Shown: in pieces, positions 56,281 to 64,000 of the stretch
Position numbering within the stretch: the stretch's first letter is position 1
Layout: each line of letters opens with the position of its first letter
Source: CANJDH01 sp964443245
GTDB taxonomy: Bacteria; Pseudomonadota; Gammaproteobacteria; Burkholderiales; JAEUOS01
Assembly: GCA_964443245.1 (NCBI GenBank)
Contig: CAYUEG010000001.1
Location: 1 to 64,000, forward strand
Length of the DNA: 64,000 bases
Direction of reading: 5' to 3'
Notes under the pieces: model-generated
Database searches by the model: none
Told to the model about the DNA's origin: nothing
Seen by the model: only the letters and a program-made list of their open reading frames with translations
Program-made: the position numbers and the translations under genes

Positions 56281-57318
56281 CTACTCGTCTGACGCTGCAC
56301 CTTGCGTCGAGATGCCGGCACGCACACCCAGTATCTCGCGTACCTTGGATTCGATCTCCGCCGCCACGACTGGATGCTCCTTGAGCCAATTGCGGGTATT
56401 GTCCTTGCCCTGGCCGATCCGCTCACCGTTGTAGCTGTACCAGGCACCCGATTTTTCAACGACCTTGTGCTCCACGCCCAGCTCGATAATCTCCCCTTCG
56501 CGCGAGATGCCCTGTCCGTACAGGATATCGAAATGCGCTTCACGGAAGGGTGGGGCCACCTTGTTCTTGACAACCTTCACTCGCGTCTCGTTGCCAACCA
56601 CCTCTTCGCCATCCTTGATCGAACCGGTGCGACGGATGTCCAGGCGAACCGACGCATAGAACTTGAGCGCATTGCCGCCGGTGGTGGTTTCCGGATTGCC
56701 GAACATCACGCCAATCTTCATGCGAATCTGGTTGATGAACACCACCAGGGTATTGGTGCGTTTGATATTTCCCGTCAACTTGCGCAGCGCCTGACTCATC
56801 AGGCGCGCCTGCAAACCCGGAAGCTGGTCGCCCATTTCCCCTTCGATTTCGGCCCGCGGGGTCAGCGCCGCGACCGAGTCGATGACAACCACGTCCACCG
56901 AGCCGGAGCGCACCAACATGTCGGCAATTTCCAGTGCTTGTTCGCCGGTGTCCGGCTGGGAAATGAGCAGATCACCCACGTTGACGCCCAGCTTCTGGGC
57001 GTAGGTCGGGTCCAGCGCGTGTTCGGCATCAATAAATGCGGCGGTGCCGCCCAGTTTCTGCATTTCGGCGATGACTTGCAGCGTCAGCGTGGTTTTTCCG
57101 GATGACTCTGGGCCGTAGATTTCCACTACCCGGCCACGCGGCAACCCGCCAATGCCGAGTGCAATATCAAGCCCGAGCGACCCGGTGGAAACCACCTGGA
57201 TGTCTTCCACGATGCCCTTGTCGCCGAGCTTCATGATGGACCCTTTGCCGAACTGCTTTTCGATCTGCGCCAGTGCTGCGCTCAAGGCCTTGGTTTTGTT
57301 TTCGTCCATTGCTTTCAT
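56281..57318 (-). CDS. recA: recombinase RecA
   Basis: This 345-aa ATP-dependent strand-exchange protein and LexA coprotease activator has DENKTKALSAALAQIEKQFG, Walker A GPESSGKTT and the loop NQIRMKIGVMFGNPETTTGG. The start at 57318 (MKAMDENK) is favoured by AGGAG 7 nt upstream; the ATG at 57309 is the alternative. A LexA-type box and promoter lie about 140-180 nt upstream. Confidence 0.99.
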   Translation of the reverse strand: MKAMDENKTKALSAALAQIEKQFGKGSIMKLGDKGIVEDIQVVSTGSLGLDIALGIGGLPRGRVVEIYGPESSGKTTLTLQVIAEMQKLGGTAAFIDAEHALDPTYAQKLGVNVGDLLISQPDTGEQALEIADMLVRSGSVDVVVIDSVAALTPRAEIEGEMGDQLPGLQARLMSQALRKLTGNIKRTNTLVVFINQIRMKIGVMFGNPETTTGGNALKFYASVRLDIRRTGSIKDGEEVVGNETRVKVVKNKVAPPFREAHFDILYGQGISREGEIIELGVEHKVVEKSGAWYSYNGERIGQGKDNTRNWLKEHPVVAAEIESKVREILGVRAGISTQGAASDE

Positions 57319-57460
57319 CCTGATTCTCCTGTGTAGACCCCGCTGCCGGGCAGATGCGCCACTCAAGTGACTGGTAGCTCTGGTTGGTTTGTCATCTCTG
57401 GTTGCCCCGAGCAGACGCGCCACTTCAACCGGCCAGAACTACTACTGTATCAATCATCAA

Positions 57461-57498
57461 GTGTACGTTTATACAGCACTCTATACAGGTTTTTTCAA
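57461..57498 (-). promoter_or_regulatory. recA promoter with LexA/SOS box
   Basis: On the minus strand CTGTATAAACGTACAC (57476-57461) matches the CTGT-N8-ACAG LexA operator with one end base changed (ACAC for ACAG). It overlaps a -10 TATAAA (57473-57468); TTGAAA (57498-57493) is the likely -35 with a long 19-nt spacer. The -35 lies inside the last codons of pncC. The placement is as expected for repression of recA by LexA. Confidence 0.6.
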
Positions 57499-57990
57499 TT
57501 GCGCAAGCACTCCTTGCAAAGCATGCATCACGGAGGCCCTGCGCACAGCCTCGCGATCCCCTGAAAACCTTTTTGTTTCAACGGCTTGCGACAGATTGCC
57601 AGATGCCCACCCGAAGCACACCATGCCGACCGGCTTCTCGGCGGTCCCGCCGCTCGGGCCGGCAACCCCCGTAATCGAGAGGGCAATCTGCGCCCGGCTG
57701 TGACGCAAGGCACCGTCCGCCATCGCCCGCGCTACCTCTTCACTTACCGCGCCATGGCGCTCGATCAACTCTGCCGGTAAGCCCAGCATGTCGCGCTTGG
57801 CCTCGTTGGAATAGGTGACAAAGCCACGCTCAAACCAGACGGAACTACCGGCAATGGCCGTCATGGTGGCAGCAACCCAGCCACCGGTACAGGATTCGGC
57901 CGTCGCCAGCATCCACTGGCGCTTTGCCAGCTGCGCACCGACCTCTGCGGCCAGGTTCTGCATTTGGTCGTCCCGCAGGTCATATTGCAT
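57481..57990 (-). CDS. pncC: nicotinamide-nucleotide amidase (CinA C-terminal family)
   Basis: This 169-aa stand-alone CinA C-terminal domain protein deamidates NMN in the pyridine nucleotide cycle. Motifs are ATAESCTGGWVAA, the YSNEAKRDMLGL stretch and SITGVAGPSGGT. The N-terminal molybdopterin-binding half of full CinA is absent, the usual short form. It lies 9 nt after pgpA and just upstream of recA, whose promoter overlaps its 3' end. Confidence 0.95.
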   Translation of the reverse strand: MQYDLRDDQMQNLAAEVGAQLAKRQWMLATAESCTGGWVAATMTAIAGSSVWFERGFVTYSNEAKRDMLGLPAELIERHGAVSEEVARAMADGALRHSRAQIALSITGVAGPSGGTAEKPVGMVCFGWASGNLSQAVETKRFSGDREAVRRASVMHALQGVLAQLKKPV

Positions 57991-57999
57991 GCTGCCCCC

Positions 58000-58491
58000 T
58001 TACCATCCCGCGCTCAAACGCGCCCACAGTGCCATCACCAACAGCGTATAGCCGGCTGCCAGAAGATCGTCAAACATCACGCCGAATCCTCCCTTCCATC
58101 GGGCATCAAAATGACGGATCGGCGCAGGCTTGATGATATCGAACGCGCGAAACAGCAGGAACCCCGCGAGCTGGCTGCTGAAGCTTGTGGGCGCAAAAGT
58201 GAGCACTAACCAAAAAGCCGCCACTTCGTCCCAGACAATGCCACCTGGATCTGCCACCCCCAGATGGCGGGAGGCCGCGTCACAAGCCCAGATGCCCAGC
58301 AAGAATGCCGCAGCCGGCAGCAGCAGTACGTTCACCCCGGACAAGCTCAGCGCACTCGTCAATGGCGCAAACGTTGCCCAGCCCAGCAACGTGCCCCACG
58401 TGCCGGGCGCAGGCCGGATAAGGCCGCTGCCCAAGCCAAACGCGATGATGCGCGCCGGGTGGCCCAGCATCCAGCGCACGGTCGGCTTCAT
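58000..58491 (-). CDS. pgpA: phosphatidylglycerophosphatase A
   Basis: This 163-aa membrane enzyme dephosphorylates phosphatidylglycerol phosphate. PgpA motifs are PAPGTWGTLLG, WDEVAAFWLVL, FRAFDIIKPAPIRHFD and FGVMFDDLLAG, with several hydrophobic helices. The ATG at 58491 overlaps the thiL stop (ATGA), the usual thiL-pgpA pairing. Confidence 0.96.
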   Translation of the reverse strand: MKPTVRWMLGHPARIIAFGLGSGLIRPAPGTWGTLLGWATFAPLTSALSLSGVNVLLLPAAAFLLGIWACDAASRHLGVADPGGIVWDEVAAFWLVLTFAPTSFSSQLAGFLLFRAFDIIKPAPIRHFDARWKGGFGVMFDDLLAAGYTLLVMALWARLSAGW

Positions 58492-59501
58492 GGCGTGGCC
58501 CGAAAATGGTCGTACGCCAAAACCGTTGGTGCACAAGGCTTTCCATCGTTATCTACCACGAGAACCGCACCAGTAGCCGCTCTTGCGGCTGACATCCGGC
58601 CAATTCGGGTGACCCGTACTTGCGCAGCGTGGCCTGTGGCCAGCACGTCCGCTCGGCGATCGGGTGGCGCTGTAAAACACAACTCGTAGTCGTCCCCGCC
58701 GGCCAATGCACAGCGCCAACGCAACGCTTCATCCTGTCGCGCCAACATGGGCTGGATCGGCACCGCATCCCGAATCAACTCGGCGTCCAGCCCACTGGCT
58801 ACGGCAATGTGCGCCAGATCACCGACCAGCCCGTCCGAGACATCCAGCATTGCCGTAGCGACCCCCCGCAAGGCGGCTCCCAGCGCCAGGCGCGGCAAGG
58901 GTTGCTCCAGACTTTGCACCGCTTCCCGCACTTCCTGCTCCGACAACGGTTGCGTTAGCGTCGACTCTCCCTTCAAGTGGGCAAGTCCGAGCGCGGCGCT
59001 ACCGAGCTGGCCGGAAACCCAGATGTCATCGCCCGCATTCGCGCCATCACGGCGGATCGCCGTTCCTTGCGGAAGCTCACCAAAAACGGTCACGCACAGG
59101 GTCAAAGGTCCGCGCGTGGTGTCACCGCCGATCAGTTCCACGCGGTGTTCGTCAGCGAGCCGAAAGAACCCCCGTGCAAACGACGCGATCCATGTCTCAT
59201 CGGCATCCGGCATGGCCACGGCCAGGGTCGCGTAACGCGGCAGCGCACCCATGGCAGCCAGATCGGACAAATTCACCGCCAGGGTCTTGTGGCCCAACCG
59301 CTCCGGATCGGTATCAGGGAAGAAATGCGTGCCTGAGACCAGCATGTCGGTCGATACCGCTAATTCCAGTCCCGGCGCCAACCCGATCAGCGCACAGTCA
59401 TCGCCAATACCCAGTCGAGCACTCTGCGGACCGGGGCGAACCGCCCGTTTGAAGTACCGGGCAATGATGTCGAACTCGCCAGGCACTGATAGGTTCGACA
59501 A
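58488..59501 (-). CDS. thiL: thiamine-monophosphate kinase
   Basis: This 337-aa enzyme phosphorylates thiamine monophosphate to thiamine diphosphate. Visible signatures are GEFDIIARYF, the Mg-ATP motif IGDDCALI, NLSDLAAMGA, IGGDTTRGP and LDVSDGLVGDL. The start is uncertain: a TTG at 59501 or a GTG at 59486, neither with a good Shine-Dalgarno. It follows nusB by 31 nt. Confidence 0.95.
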   Translation of the reverse strand: MSNLSVPGEFDIIARYFKRAVRPGPQSARLGIGDDCALIGLAPGLELAVSTDMLVSGTHFFPDTDPERLGHKTLAVNLSDLAAMGALPRYATLAVAMPDADETWIASFARGFFRLADEHRVELIGGDTTRGPLTLCVTVFGELPQGTAIRRDGANAGDDIWVSGQLGSAALGLAHLKGESTLTQPLSEQEVREAVQSLEQPLPRLALGAALRGVATAMLDVSDGLVGDLAHIAVASGLDAELIRDAVPIQPMLARQDEALRWRCALAGGDDYELCFTAPPDRRADVLATGHAAQVRVTRIGRMSAARAATGAVLVVDNDGKPCAPTVLAYDHFRATP

Positions 59502-59532
59502 AAGCGGACTCGGCTACCAGGAGAGCGATTTG

Positions 59533-59982
59533 CTAGGCCCGCGCGGAGCGCTTGCCGCGATCATCGGCACCTTCGTGGGTGCGCAGCCCGGCCGCCAGCT
59601 TGTCGAGCACGCCGTTGACGAACTTGAACCCATCGGTACCGCCGAAGGTCTTGGCCAGCTCGACCGCCTCGTTGATCACAACCCTGTAGGGTATTTCGAC
59701 ATGATTCTTCAATTCATACGCAGCCAGCAAAAGGATGGCCCGTTCCACCGGGCTCAATCCCTCCACCGGCCGGTCCAGGCACGGACCAAGATCGGTGCGC
59801 AAGCTGGCAGCCTGCTCGATGGTTCCATGCAAGAGGGCGCGAAAATGCTTTTCGTCGGCCTGCTCAAAGCCCTTGGTCTGGGCCATGTCGTCGGCAATCA
59901 AGGTGGGGTCAGTGGCATTAATCTGCCACTGATACAGGCCCTGCATCGCGAACTCACGCGAGCGGCGTCGTGCACTTTTCAT
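59533..59982 (-). CDS. nusB: transcription antitermination factor NusB
   Basis: This 149-aa RNA-binding factor is used in rRNA antitermination. NusB features are KSARRRSREFAMQGLYQWQ, the EGLSPVERAILLLAAYEL helix, VVINEAVELAKTFGGTDGFK and FVNGVLDKLA. The ATG overlaps the ribH stop (ATGA), so the two are coupled. Confidence 0.97.
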   Translation of the reverse strand: MKSARRRSREFAMQGLYQWQINATDPTLIADDMAQTKGFEQADEKHFRALLHGTIEQAASLRTDLGPCLDRPVEGLSPVERAILLLAAYELKNHVEIPYRVVINEAVELAKTFGGTDGFKFVNGVLDKLAAGLRTHEGADDRGKRSARA

Positions 59983-60443
59983 TCGGCCAGATCATCCATC
60001 AACAGGGCCATTTCGACCGCGACGTTCGCAGCGTCCGCACCCTTGTCGAGCCGCGCGCGGGCCTGCGCTTCGTTTTCCACAGTCAGAATCGCATTGGCGA
60101 TCGGAATGCGGTGCGCCAGTTGCACTTGTGTGATGCCGCGCGCCGATTCGTTGCACACCAGTTCGAAATGGTAGGTCTCGCCGCGCATCACACAGCCAAT
60201 CGCGACCAATGCGGAAAAATCTTCCGATTCGGCCAGCAGTTCCAGAGCCAGTGGCACTTCCAGCGCACCCGGCACCAAAACCACTTCGATGTCGTCTTCA
60301 GCGACGCCAAGAGCCTTCAATTGCGCCACGCAAGCCTCACGCAGCGCGTCACCGATGTGTGAATTGAAGCGGGCCTGGACAATGCCGATGCGCAGCCCCT
60401 CGCCCGAGAGCGCCTCATCGAACATGGACTTTTCACCGCTCAT
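59979..60443 (-). CDS. ribH: 6,7-dimethyl-8-ribityllumazine synthase
   Basis: This 154-aa penultimate riboflavin enzyme has the IVQARFNSHIGDAL substrate loop, VPGALEVPLAL, GCVMRGETYHFE with the catalytic histidine, and the C-terminal KGADAANVAVEM. It overlaps ribBA upstream and nusB downstream by ATGA, forming ribBA-ribH-nusB. Confidence 0.97.
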   Translation of the reverse strand: MSGEKSMFDEALSGEGLRIGIVQARFNSHIGDALREACVAQLKALGVAEDDIEVVLVPGALEVPLALELLAESEDFSALVAIGCVMRGETYHFELVCNESARGITQVQLAHRIPIANAILTVENEAQARARLDKGADAANVAVEMALLMDDLAE

Positions 60444-61591
60444 GGCTGCTCCGGAGAAAGATAGCCTGTCACTTCCAGGTCAAACCCGGCCATGGAGGGC
60501 ATTTTGCGCGGATTCGACAGAAGCCTCATGCGCCGCACACCGAGGTCACGCAGGATCTGGGCACCAATGCCATAGGTACGCAAATCCATCTTGACCTTGG
60601 GACGCACACCGGTATTCAAGTCCCGCATCTTTTCCACCAGGGCTTCGGCGGTCTCGCTGGTGTTCAGCAACACCAGTGCACCGCTGCCGTGCTTCTGCAT
60701 CGTGTGCATCGCCGCATCCACGCTCCAGGAATGGGTGCCAGAACCGGTGTCGATCAAATCCATTACCGAAAGTGGCTCATGCACGCGTACCAGCGTTTCC
60801 GACTCGGGCGAAATCTTTCCGCAAACCAGCGTCAGGTGCGATGCGCCGCTCGCGCGATCCCGATAGACGATCGCGCGGAACGGACCACGCGCGGTCACCA
60901 CGTCACGTTCGCCGGCGCGCTCCACCAGGCTTTCATTCTGGCTGCGATAGTGAATGAGGTCCGCGATGGTGCCCAGTTTCAAGCCATGCTCGCGTGAAAA
61001 CTCCACCAGATCCGGCAGGCGTGCCATGGTGCCGTCATCCTTGAGGATCTCGCAGATCACCGCCGCAGGCTCGGCCCCGGCAAGCTGTGCCAGGTCGCAG
61101 CCGGCCTCGGTATGGCCGGCGCGCATCAGTACTCCCCCAGGCTGTGCCATCAGAGGGAAAATGTGGCCGGGCTGGACAATATCCTCAGCCTTCGCGCCGG
61201 GCGCCACGGCAGCCAGCACGGTGCGTGCGCGATCCGCCGCCGAGATGCCCGTGGTCACGCCCTCGGCCGCTTCAATCGACACTGTGAAATTGGTGCCGTG
61301 CTTGGTGCCGTTGTTCGACACCATCAAAGGCAGATTCAATTGCCGGCAGCGCGCTTCCGTCAGGGTAAGGCAGATCAGCCCGCGCCCAAACCTGGCCATG
61401 AAATTGATGGCTTCGGGCGTGGCGAACTGCGCGGCCATCAACAGATCACCCTCGTTTTCGCGATCTTCATCGTCCACCACCACGACCATGCGCCCGGCAG
61501 CAAGCTCGGCGATGATCTCTGCACTGGAACTGATGGCCCCGGGCAAGTTGGAGGCGGACGGGCCTGACACCACCGCGAGACGCTGCGACAT
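60440..61591 (-). CDS. ribBA: 3,4-dihydroxy-2-butanone-4-phosphate synthase with degenerate GTP cyclohydrolase II domain
   Basis: The protein (383 aa) has an intact RibB half (DDEDRENEGD at 40-49, GHTEAGCDL at 159-167) that makes the four-carbon riboflavin precursor. The C-terminal half has the RibA fold, but where RibA has its zinc cysteines (HSEC...CDC) this protein has HEPLSVMD (271-278) and THSW (286-289) with no cysteine, so GTP cyclohydrolase II activity is very unlikely. This resembles the RibBX type described in some bacteria. A separate ribA must exist elsewhere. AAGG precedes the ATG. No FMN riboswitch is visible upstream. Confidence 0.93.
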   Translation of the reverse strand: MSQRLAVVSGPSASNLPGAISSSAEIIAELAAGRMVVVVDDEDRENEGDLLMAAQFATPEAINFMARFGRGLICLTLTEARCRQLNLPLMVSNNGTKHGTNFTVSIEAAEGVTTGISAADRARTVLAAVAPGAKAEDIVQPGHIFPLMAQPGGVLMRAGHTEAGCDLAQLAGAEPAAVICEILKDDGTMARLPDLVEFSREHGLKLGTIADLIHYRSQNESLVERAGERDVVTARGPFRAIVYRDRASGASHLTLVCGKISPESETLVRVHEPLSVMDLIDTGSGTHSWSVDAAMHTMQKHGSGALVLLNTSETAEALVEKMRDLNTGVRPKVKMDLRTYGIGAQILRDLGVRRMRLLSNPRKMPSMAGFDLEVTGYLSPEQP

Positions 61592-61894
61592 GGCGGTACC
61601 TTGGAGAAATCAAAGAGGGCGCAAGTTTACCGCAGTGCCCCCTCAACAATCGGACAGGCAGCTGGCTTTTGTCGGATGGTCTCGGGTTTCGAACCCGGAA
61701 GGCACATGTGTCCGGCAGGGTAGATTCCCCTCCGCCAACCGGCCGGGCGGCCGACTCCGTTAAACTGCTGCCCTTGCCGTTGTTTATGCAGCACTCTTTC
61801 ACTCGCACGACTTCGATTCTTTCCGCCACCCACTGAGTGCGCGGCAAGTACGGGACTGCATGGCGGAGTTGCCAGGCCCCACCATTTCGCTGCC
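61592..61894. other. 303-nt divergent intergenic region, no gene found
   Basis: This space between ribBA (minus) and prfC (plus) must hold both promoters. I see a 6-bp palindrome around TCG (61683-61697) whose TTCGAA core resembles a tRNA T-loop, but no acceptor or anticodon stems fit it. The conserved FMN-riboswitch blocks are not present on the ribBA strand. No supported coding region. Confidence 0.5.
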
Positions 61895-63505
61895 ATGTCA
61901 GTCGCCACTGAAGTTGCCCGCCGCCGCACGTTTGCCATCATCTCCCATCCGGATGCCGGCAAAACCACATTGACAGAAAAGTTGCTGCTGTTTGGCGGCG
62001 CGATCTTCATCGCCGGCAGCGTAAAGGCGCGCAAGGCATCGCGCCATGCCACCTCCGACTGGATGGAGATCGAAAAGCAGCGCGGCATCTCGGTCGCTTC
62101 GTCGGTCATGCAGATTGAATACCGGGATTGCGTCATCAATCTGCTCGATACACCCGGCCACCAGGACTTCTCCGAAGACACCTATCGCGTGCTCACAGCC
62201 GTCGACGCCGCCTTGATGGTAATTGATGCCGCCAACGGCGTCGAGGCACAGACCCTGCGCCTGATCGAGGTGTGCCGCGCGCGCAACACGCCGATCCTCA
62301 CCTTCATCAACAAGATGGACCGCGAGGTCAAGGAACCGCTCGAACTGGTCGACGAAATCGAGAAGGTGCTGGGCATGCCCGCCTCCCCCTTCACCTGGCC
62401 GATCGGCATGGGCAAACGCTTTGGCGGCGTATTCGATCTCAAGCGGGATCGCATGCGTGTGTTCACCGCAGGCGAAGACCGCGTCGGGGATGACGACGGC
62501 GTGATCGAAGGCATCAACAATCCCGAGATCGCTGCACGCTACGGCGATGCCTTCGAGCAGGCCAAAAACGAGATCGAACTCATCACCGGCGCCTCGCCCG
62601 AGTTCGACCGCGAAGCGTTCGTTGCCGGCAAGCAGACGCCAGTGTTCTTCGGCTCGGCGATCAACAACTTCGGCGTGCGCGAAGTGCTCGACGCTCTGGT
62701 GGACCTCGCACCCGCGCCGATTGCGCGCACCGCGATTCAACGCAAGGTAGAGCCGACCGAGCCCAAATTCACCGGTGTGGTCTTCAAGATCCAGGCCAAC
62801 ATGGACCCGGCGCATCGTGACCGCATTGCGTTTGTACGGATGTGTTCCGGCCGCTTCGAGCGCGGCATGAAACTGAAGATCTGCCGCACCGGCAAGGACA
62901 TCCGGACCAATACGGTGGTCTCGTTCCTCTCGCAACGCCGTGAACTGGTGGAAGATGCCTATGCCGGAGACATCATCGGCATTCCCAACCATGGGCTATT
63001 GCAACTGGGCGATACGCTCACCGAGGGGGAGTTGCTGCAGTACACCGGCTTGCCATTCTTTGCCCCTGAATTGTTCCAGACGGTCGAGATGGTCGATCCG
63101 ATGAAGAGCAAGCAGTTGCGCCAGGGGCTGGAGCAGCTGGGAGAAGAAGGCGCCATTCAGGTGTTTCGTCCGCTGGGTGGCGGCATGCTGTTGCTGGGCG
63201 CTGTTGGCACGCTGCAGTTCGAAGTCGTTGCGCATCGCCTGCAGCACGAATACGGTGCGGCGGCACGCATGGCGCCTTCCCGGTACCAGTTGGCGCGCTG
63301 GGTCACTGCGGATGATCCTGCCGAGCTCAAGCGCTTCATCGACGCGAATGCGCATCGCATTGCCTACGACGCTGTGGATGCCCCTACTTTGCTCGCCGCG
63401 CACCATACCGAGCTGAGGGCGGTCGAAGGCATGTGGGACAAGATCCACTTTCATGCCCTGCGTGAGCACGCCGGGCTGGTGTTCCAGAAACGCATTGACG
63501 GCTAA
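61895..63505 (+). CDS. prfC: peptide chain release factor 3
   Basis: This 536-aa translational GTPase recycles RF1/RF2 from the ribosome. G-domain motifs are SHPDAGKTTLTEK, the DTPGHQDFSEDT G3 region and NKMDRE; the RF3-specific segment KQRGISVASSVMQ follows switch I. The start ATG gives MSVATEVARRRTFAIISHPDAGK, the family length. A bidirectional terminator lies downstream. Confidence 0.98.
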   Translation: MSVATEVARRRTFAIISHPDAGKTTLTEKLLLFGGAIFIAGSVKARKASRHATSDWMEIEKQRGISVASSVMQIEYRDCVINLLDTPGHQDFSEDTYRVLTAVDAALMVIDAANGVEAQTLRLIEVCRARNTPILTFINKMDREVKEPLELVDEIEKVLGMPASPFTWPIGMGKRFGGVFDLKRDRMRVFTAGEDRVGDDDGVIEGINNPEIAARYGDAFEQAKNEIELITGASPEFDREAFVAGKQTPVFFGSAINNFGVREVLDALVDLAPAPIARTAIQRKVEPTEPKFTGVVFKIQANMDPAHRDRIAFVRMCSGRFERGMKLKICRTGKDIRTNTVVSFLSQRRELVEDAYAGDIIGIPNHGLLQLGDTLTEGELLQYTGLPFFAPELFQTVEMVDPMKSKQLRQGLEQLGEEGAIQVFRPLGGGMLLLGAVGTLQFEVVAHRLQHEYGAAARMAPSRYQLARWVTADDPAELKRFIDANAHRIAYDAVDAPTLLAAHHTELRAVEGMWDKIHFHALREHAGLVFQKRIDG

Positions 63506-63583
63506 CCTCTCAACTTCAACCGCCGCGGAAAGAGCCTCCCTTAGACAGCAGAGACGAAGCCATACGCGATTGCGACAGACGAA

Positions 63584-63612
63584 AAAAAGCCGGGCAATCT
63601 GCCCGGCTTTTT
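63584..63612. terminator. bidirectional rho-independent terminator
   Basis: A 13-bp stem (63584-63596 with 63600-63612), AGCCGGGCA core and A/T-rich arms, has an ATC loop. T runs occur on both strands, serving prfC (plus) and the convergent Lys/Ala-rich gene (minus). Confidence 0.85.
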
Positions 63613-63626
63613 CATGAAGGCCGAGA

Positions 63627-63980
63627 TTACTTCTTGGCGTCGGCTTTCGGTGCTTCGTCTTTCTTGGCTTCTGCTTTCGGTGCGTCTTTCTTCGCGTCCT
63701 TCTTAGCAGCCGCTTTCTCTTCTTTGGCTTTCTTGGCCGCAGCAGCCTTCTCTTCCTTGGCTTTCTTGGCGGCAGCAGCTTTCTCAGCCTTTTCCTTCTT
63801 CATTGCTTCAGCTTTGGCTTTTTTCTCTTCGGCCTTGGCATCGGCTTTCGGCGCGTCTTTCTTCGCTTCGGCTTTCGGGGCGTCAGCCTTGGGGGCATCG
63901 GCTTTTTTGTCTTGAGCGATGGCGGTGGTGCCAACAACGGCGAAGACGCCAGCGATCAGTACGGACAGGAGCTTGTTCAT
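63627..63980 (-). CDS. exported Lys/Ala-rich low-complexity protein
   Basis: The protein (117 aa) has a clear signal peptide (MNKLLSVLIAGVFAVVGTTA then IAQD, probable cleavage after AIA). The mature part is almost only Ala, Lys, Glu, Asp and Pro with repeated units such as AAAAKKAKEEK and DAPKAEAKK. The composition recalls histone-H1-like or AlgP-type tails, but export makes a DNA-binding role doubtful. The second ATG (63980) is chosen because AGGG lies 7 nt before it; the ATG at 63986 is too close. The function is unknown. Confidence 0.75.
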   Translation of the reverse strand: MNKLLSVLIAGVFAVVGTTAIAQDKKADAPKADAPKAEAKKDAPKADAKAEEKKAKAEAMKKEKAEKAAAAKKAKEEKAAAAKKAKEEKAAAKKDAKKDAPKAEAKKDEAPKADAKK

Positions 63981-64000
63981 GGTCATTCCCTTTAATGTGT

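Noticed and set aside
61683..61697. tRNA gene suggested by a TTCGAA loop with a GC stem
   Set aside because: No matching acceptor, D or anticodon stems occur at the required distances on either strand; only a palindrome remains.
61592..61894. FMN riboswitch upstream of ribBA
   Set aside because: The conserved RFN blocks were not found on the minus strand between 61592 and 61860.
63634..63915. Plus-strand frame rich in Ala, Phe and Ser opposite the Lys/Ala-rich gene
   Set aside because: Complement of a repetitive Lys/Ala sequence; the minus-strand reading has a signal peptide, ribosome binding site and terminator.

Overview
The window looks like a chromosomal scaffold piece from a betaproteobacterium, probably of the Rhodocyclales/Nitrosomonadales type. 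The evidence is gene order: recA-recX-DUF2889 gene-sucC-sucD-terC, ribF-ileS-lspA-coaBC, ispH-fkpB next to radC-rpmB-rpmG, and ribBA-ribH-nusB-thiL-pgpA-pncC, all with GC-rich coding sequence. This placement is inferred from synteny recalled for the group; no database search was made. There are 100 N bases at 19673..19772.

Layout. 1-2917: ispH and fkpB (minus strand), then radC, rpmB and rpmG (plus strand) and a strong terminator. 3002-24876: a long minus-strand lipid-biosynthesis block. Read in transcription order it encodes a PfaD-like enoyl reductase, a PfaA-like synthase (KS-AT-ACPn-KR-DH), a PfaC-like synthase (KS-CLF-AT-DH-DH), OleA, OleB, OleC, OleD, a 4'-phosphopantetheinyl transferase and, after 67 nt, a fatty-acid desaturase. 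Most junctions overlap or are only a few bases long. This joins a polyunsaturated-fatty-acid-type iterative synthase directly to the complete head-to-head olefin pathway, and it is the most remarkable system in the window. The simplest reading is that the Pfa-like synthase builds a special (probably polyunsaturated) acyl chain, OleA condenses it head-to-head, and OleD, OleC and OleB turn the product into a very-long-chain hydrocarbon.

24971-28872: mscS-type channel, a phospholipase-D-like nuclease, an RsmB/NOP-family methyltransferase and purN (minus). 29016-39239: ribF, ileS, lspA, coaBC, a luciferase-like oxidoreductase, an acyl-CoA synthetase and an M61 peptidase (plus).

39229-51866: an eight-gene minus-strand signalling operon. 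In transcription order it encodes a CHASE2 Ser/Thr kinase, a PP2C phosphatase, a two-FHA protein, a CHASE2 adenylate cyclase, a class-II-type cAMP phosphodiesterase, a cyclic-nucleotide-binding/rhodanese protein, a GAF-GspE-type ATPase and a GAF-HD-GYP phosphodiesterase. It brings protein phosphorylation, cAMP and c-di-GMP turnover into one transcription unit. A candidate promoter lies upstream.

52182-61591: housekeeping genes on the minus strand (terC, sucD, sucC, DUF2889 gene, recX, recA with a LexA-type box, pncC, pgpA, thiL, nusB, ribH, ribBA with a degenerate RibA half). 61895-63986: prfC (plus), a bidirectional terminator, and an exported Lys/Ala-rich protein (minus). I saw no rRNA, tRNA, CRISPR array, insertion sequence or prophage.
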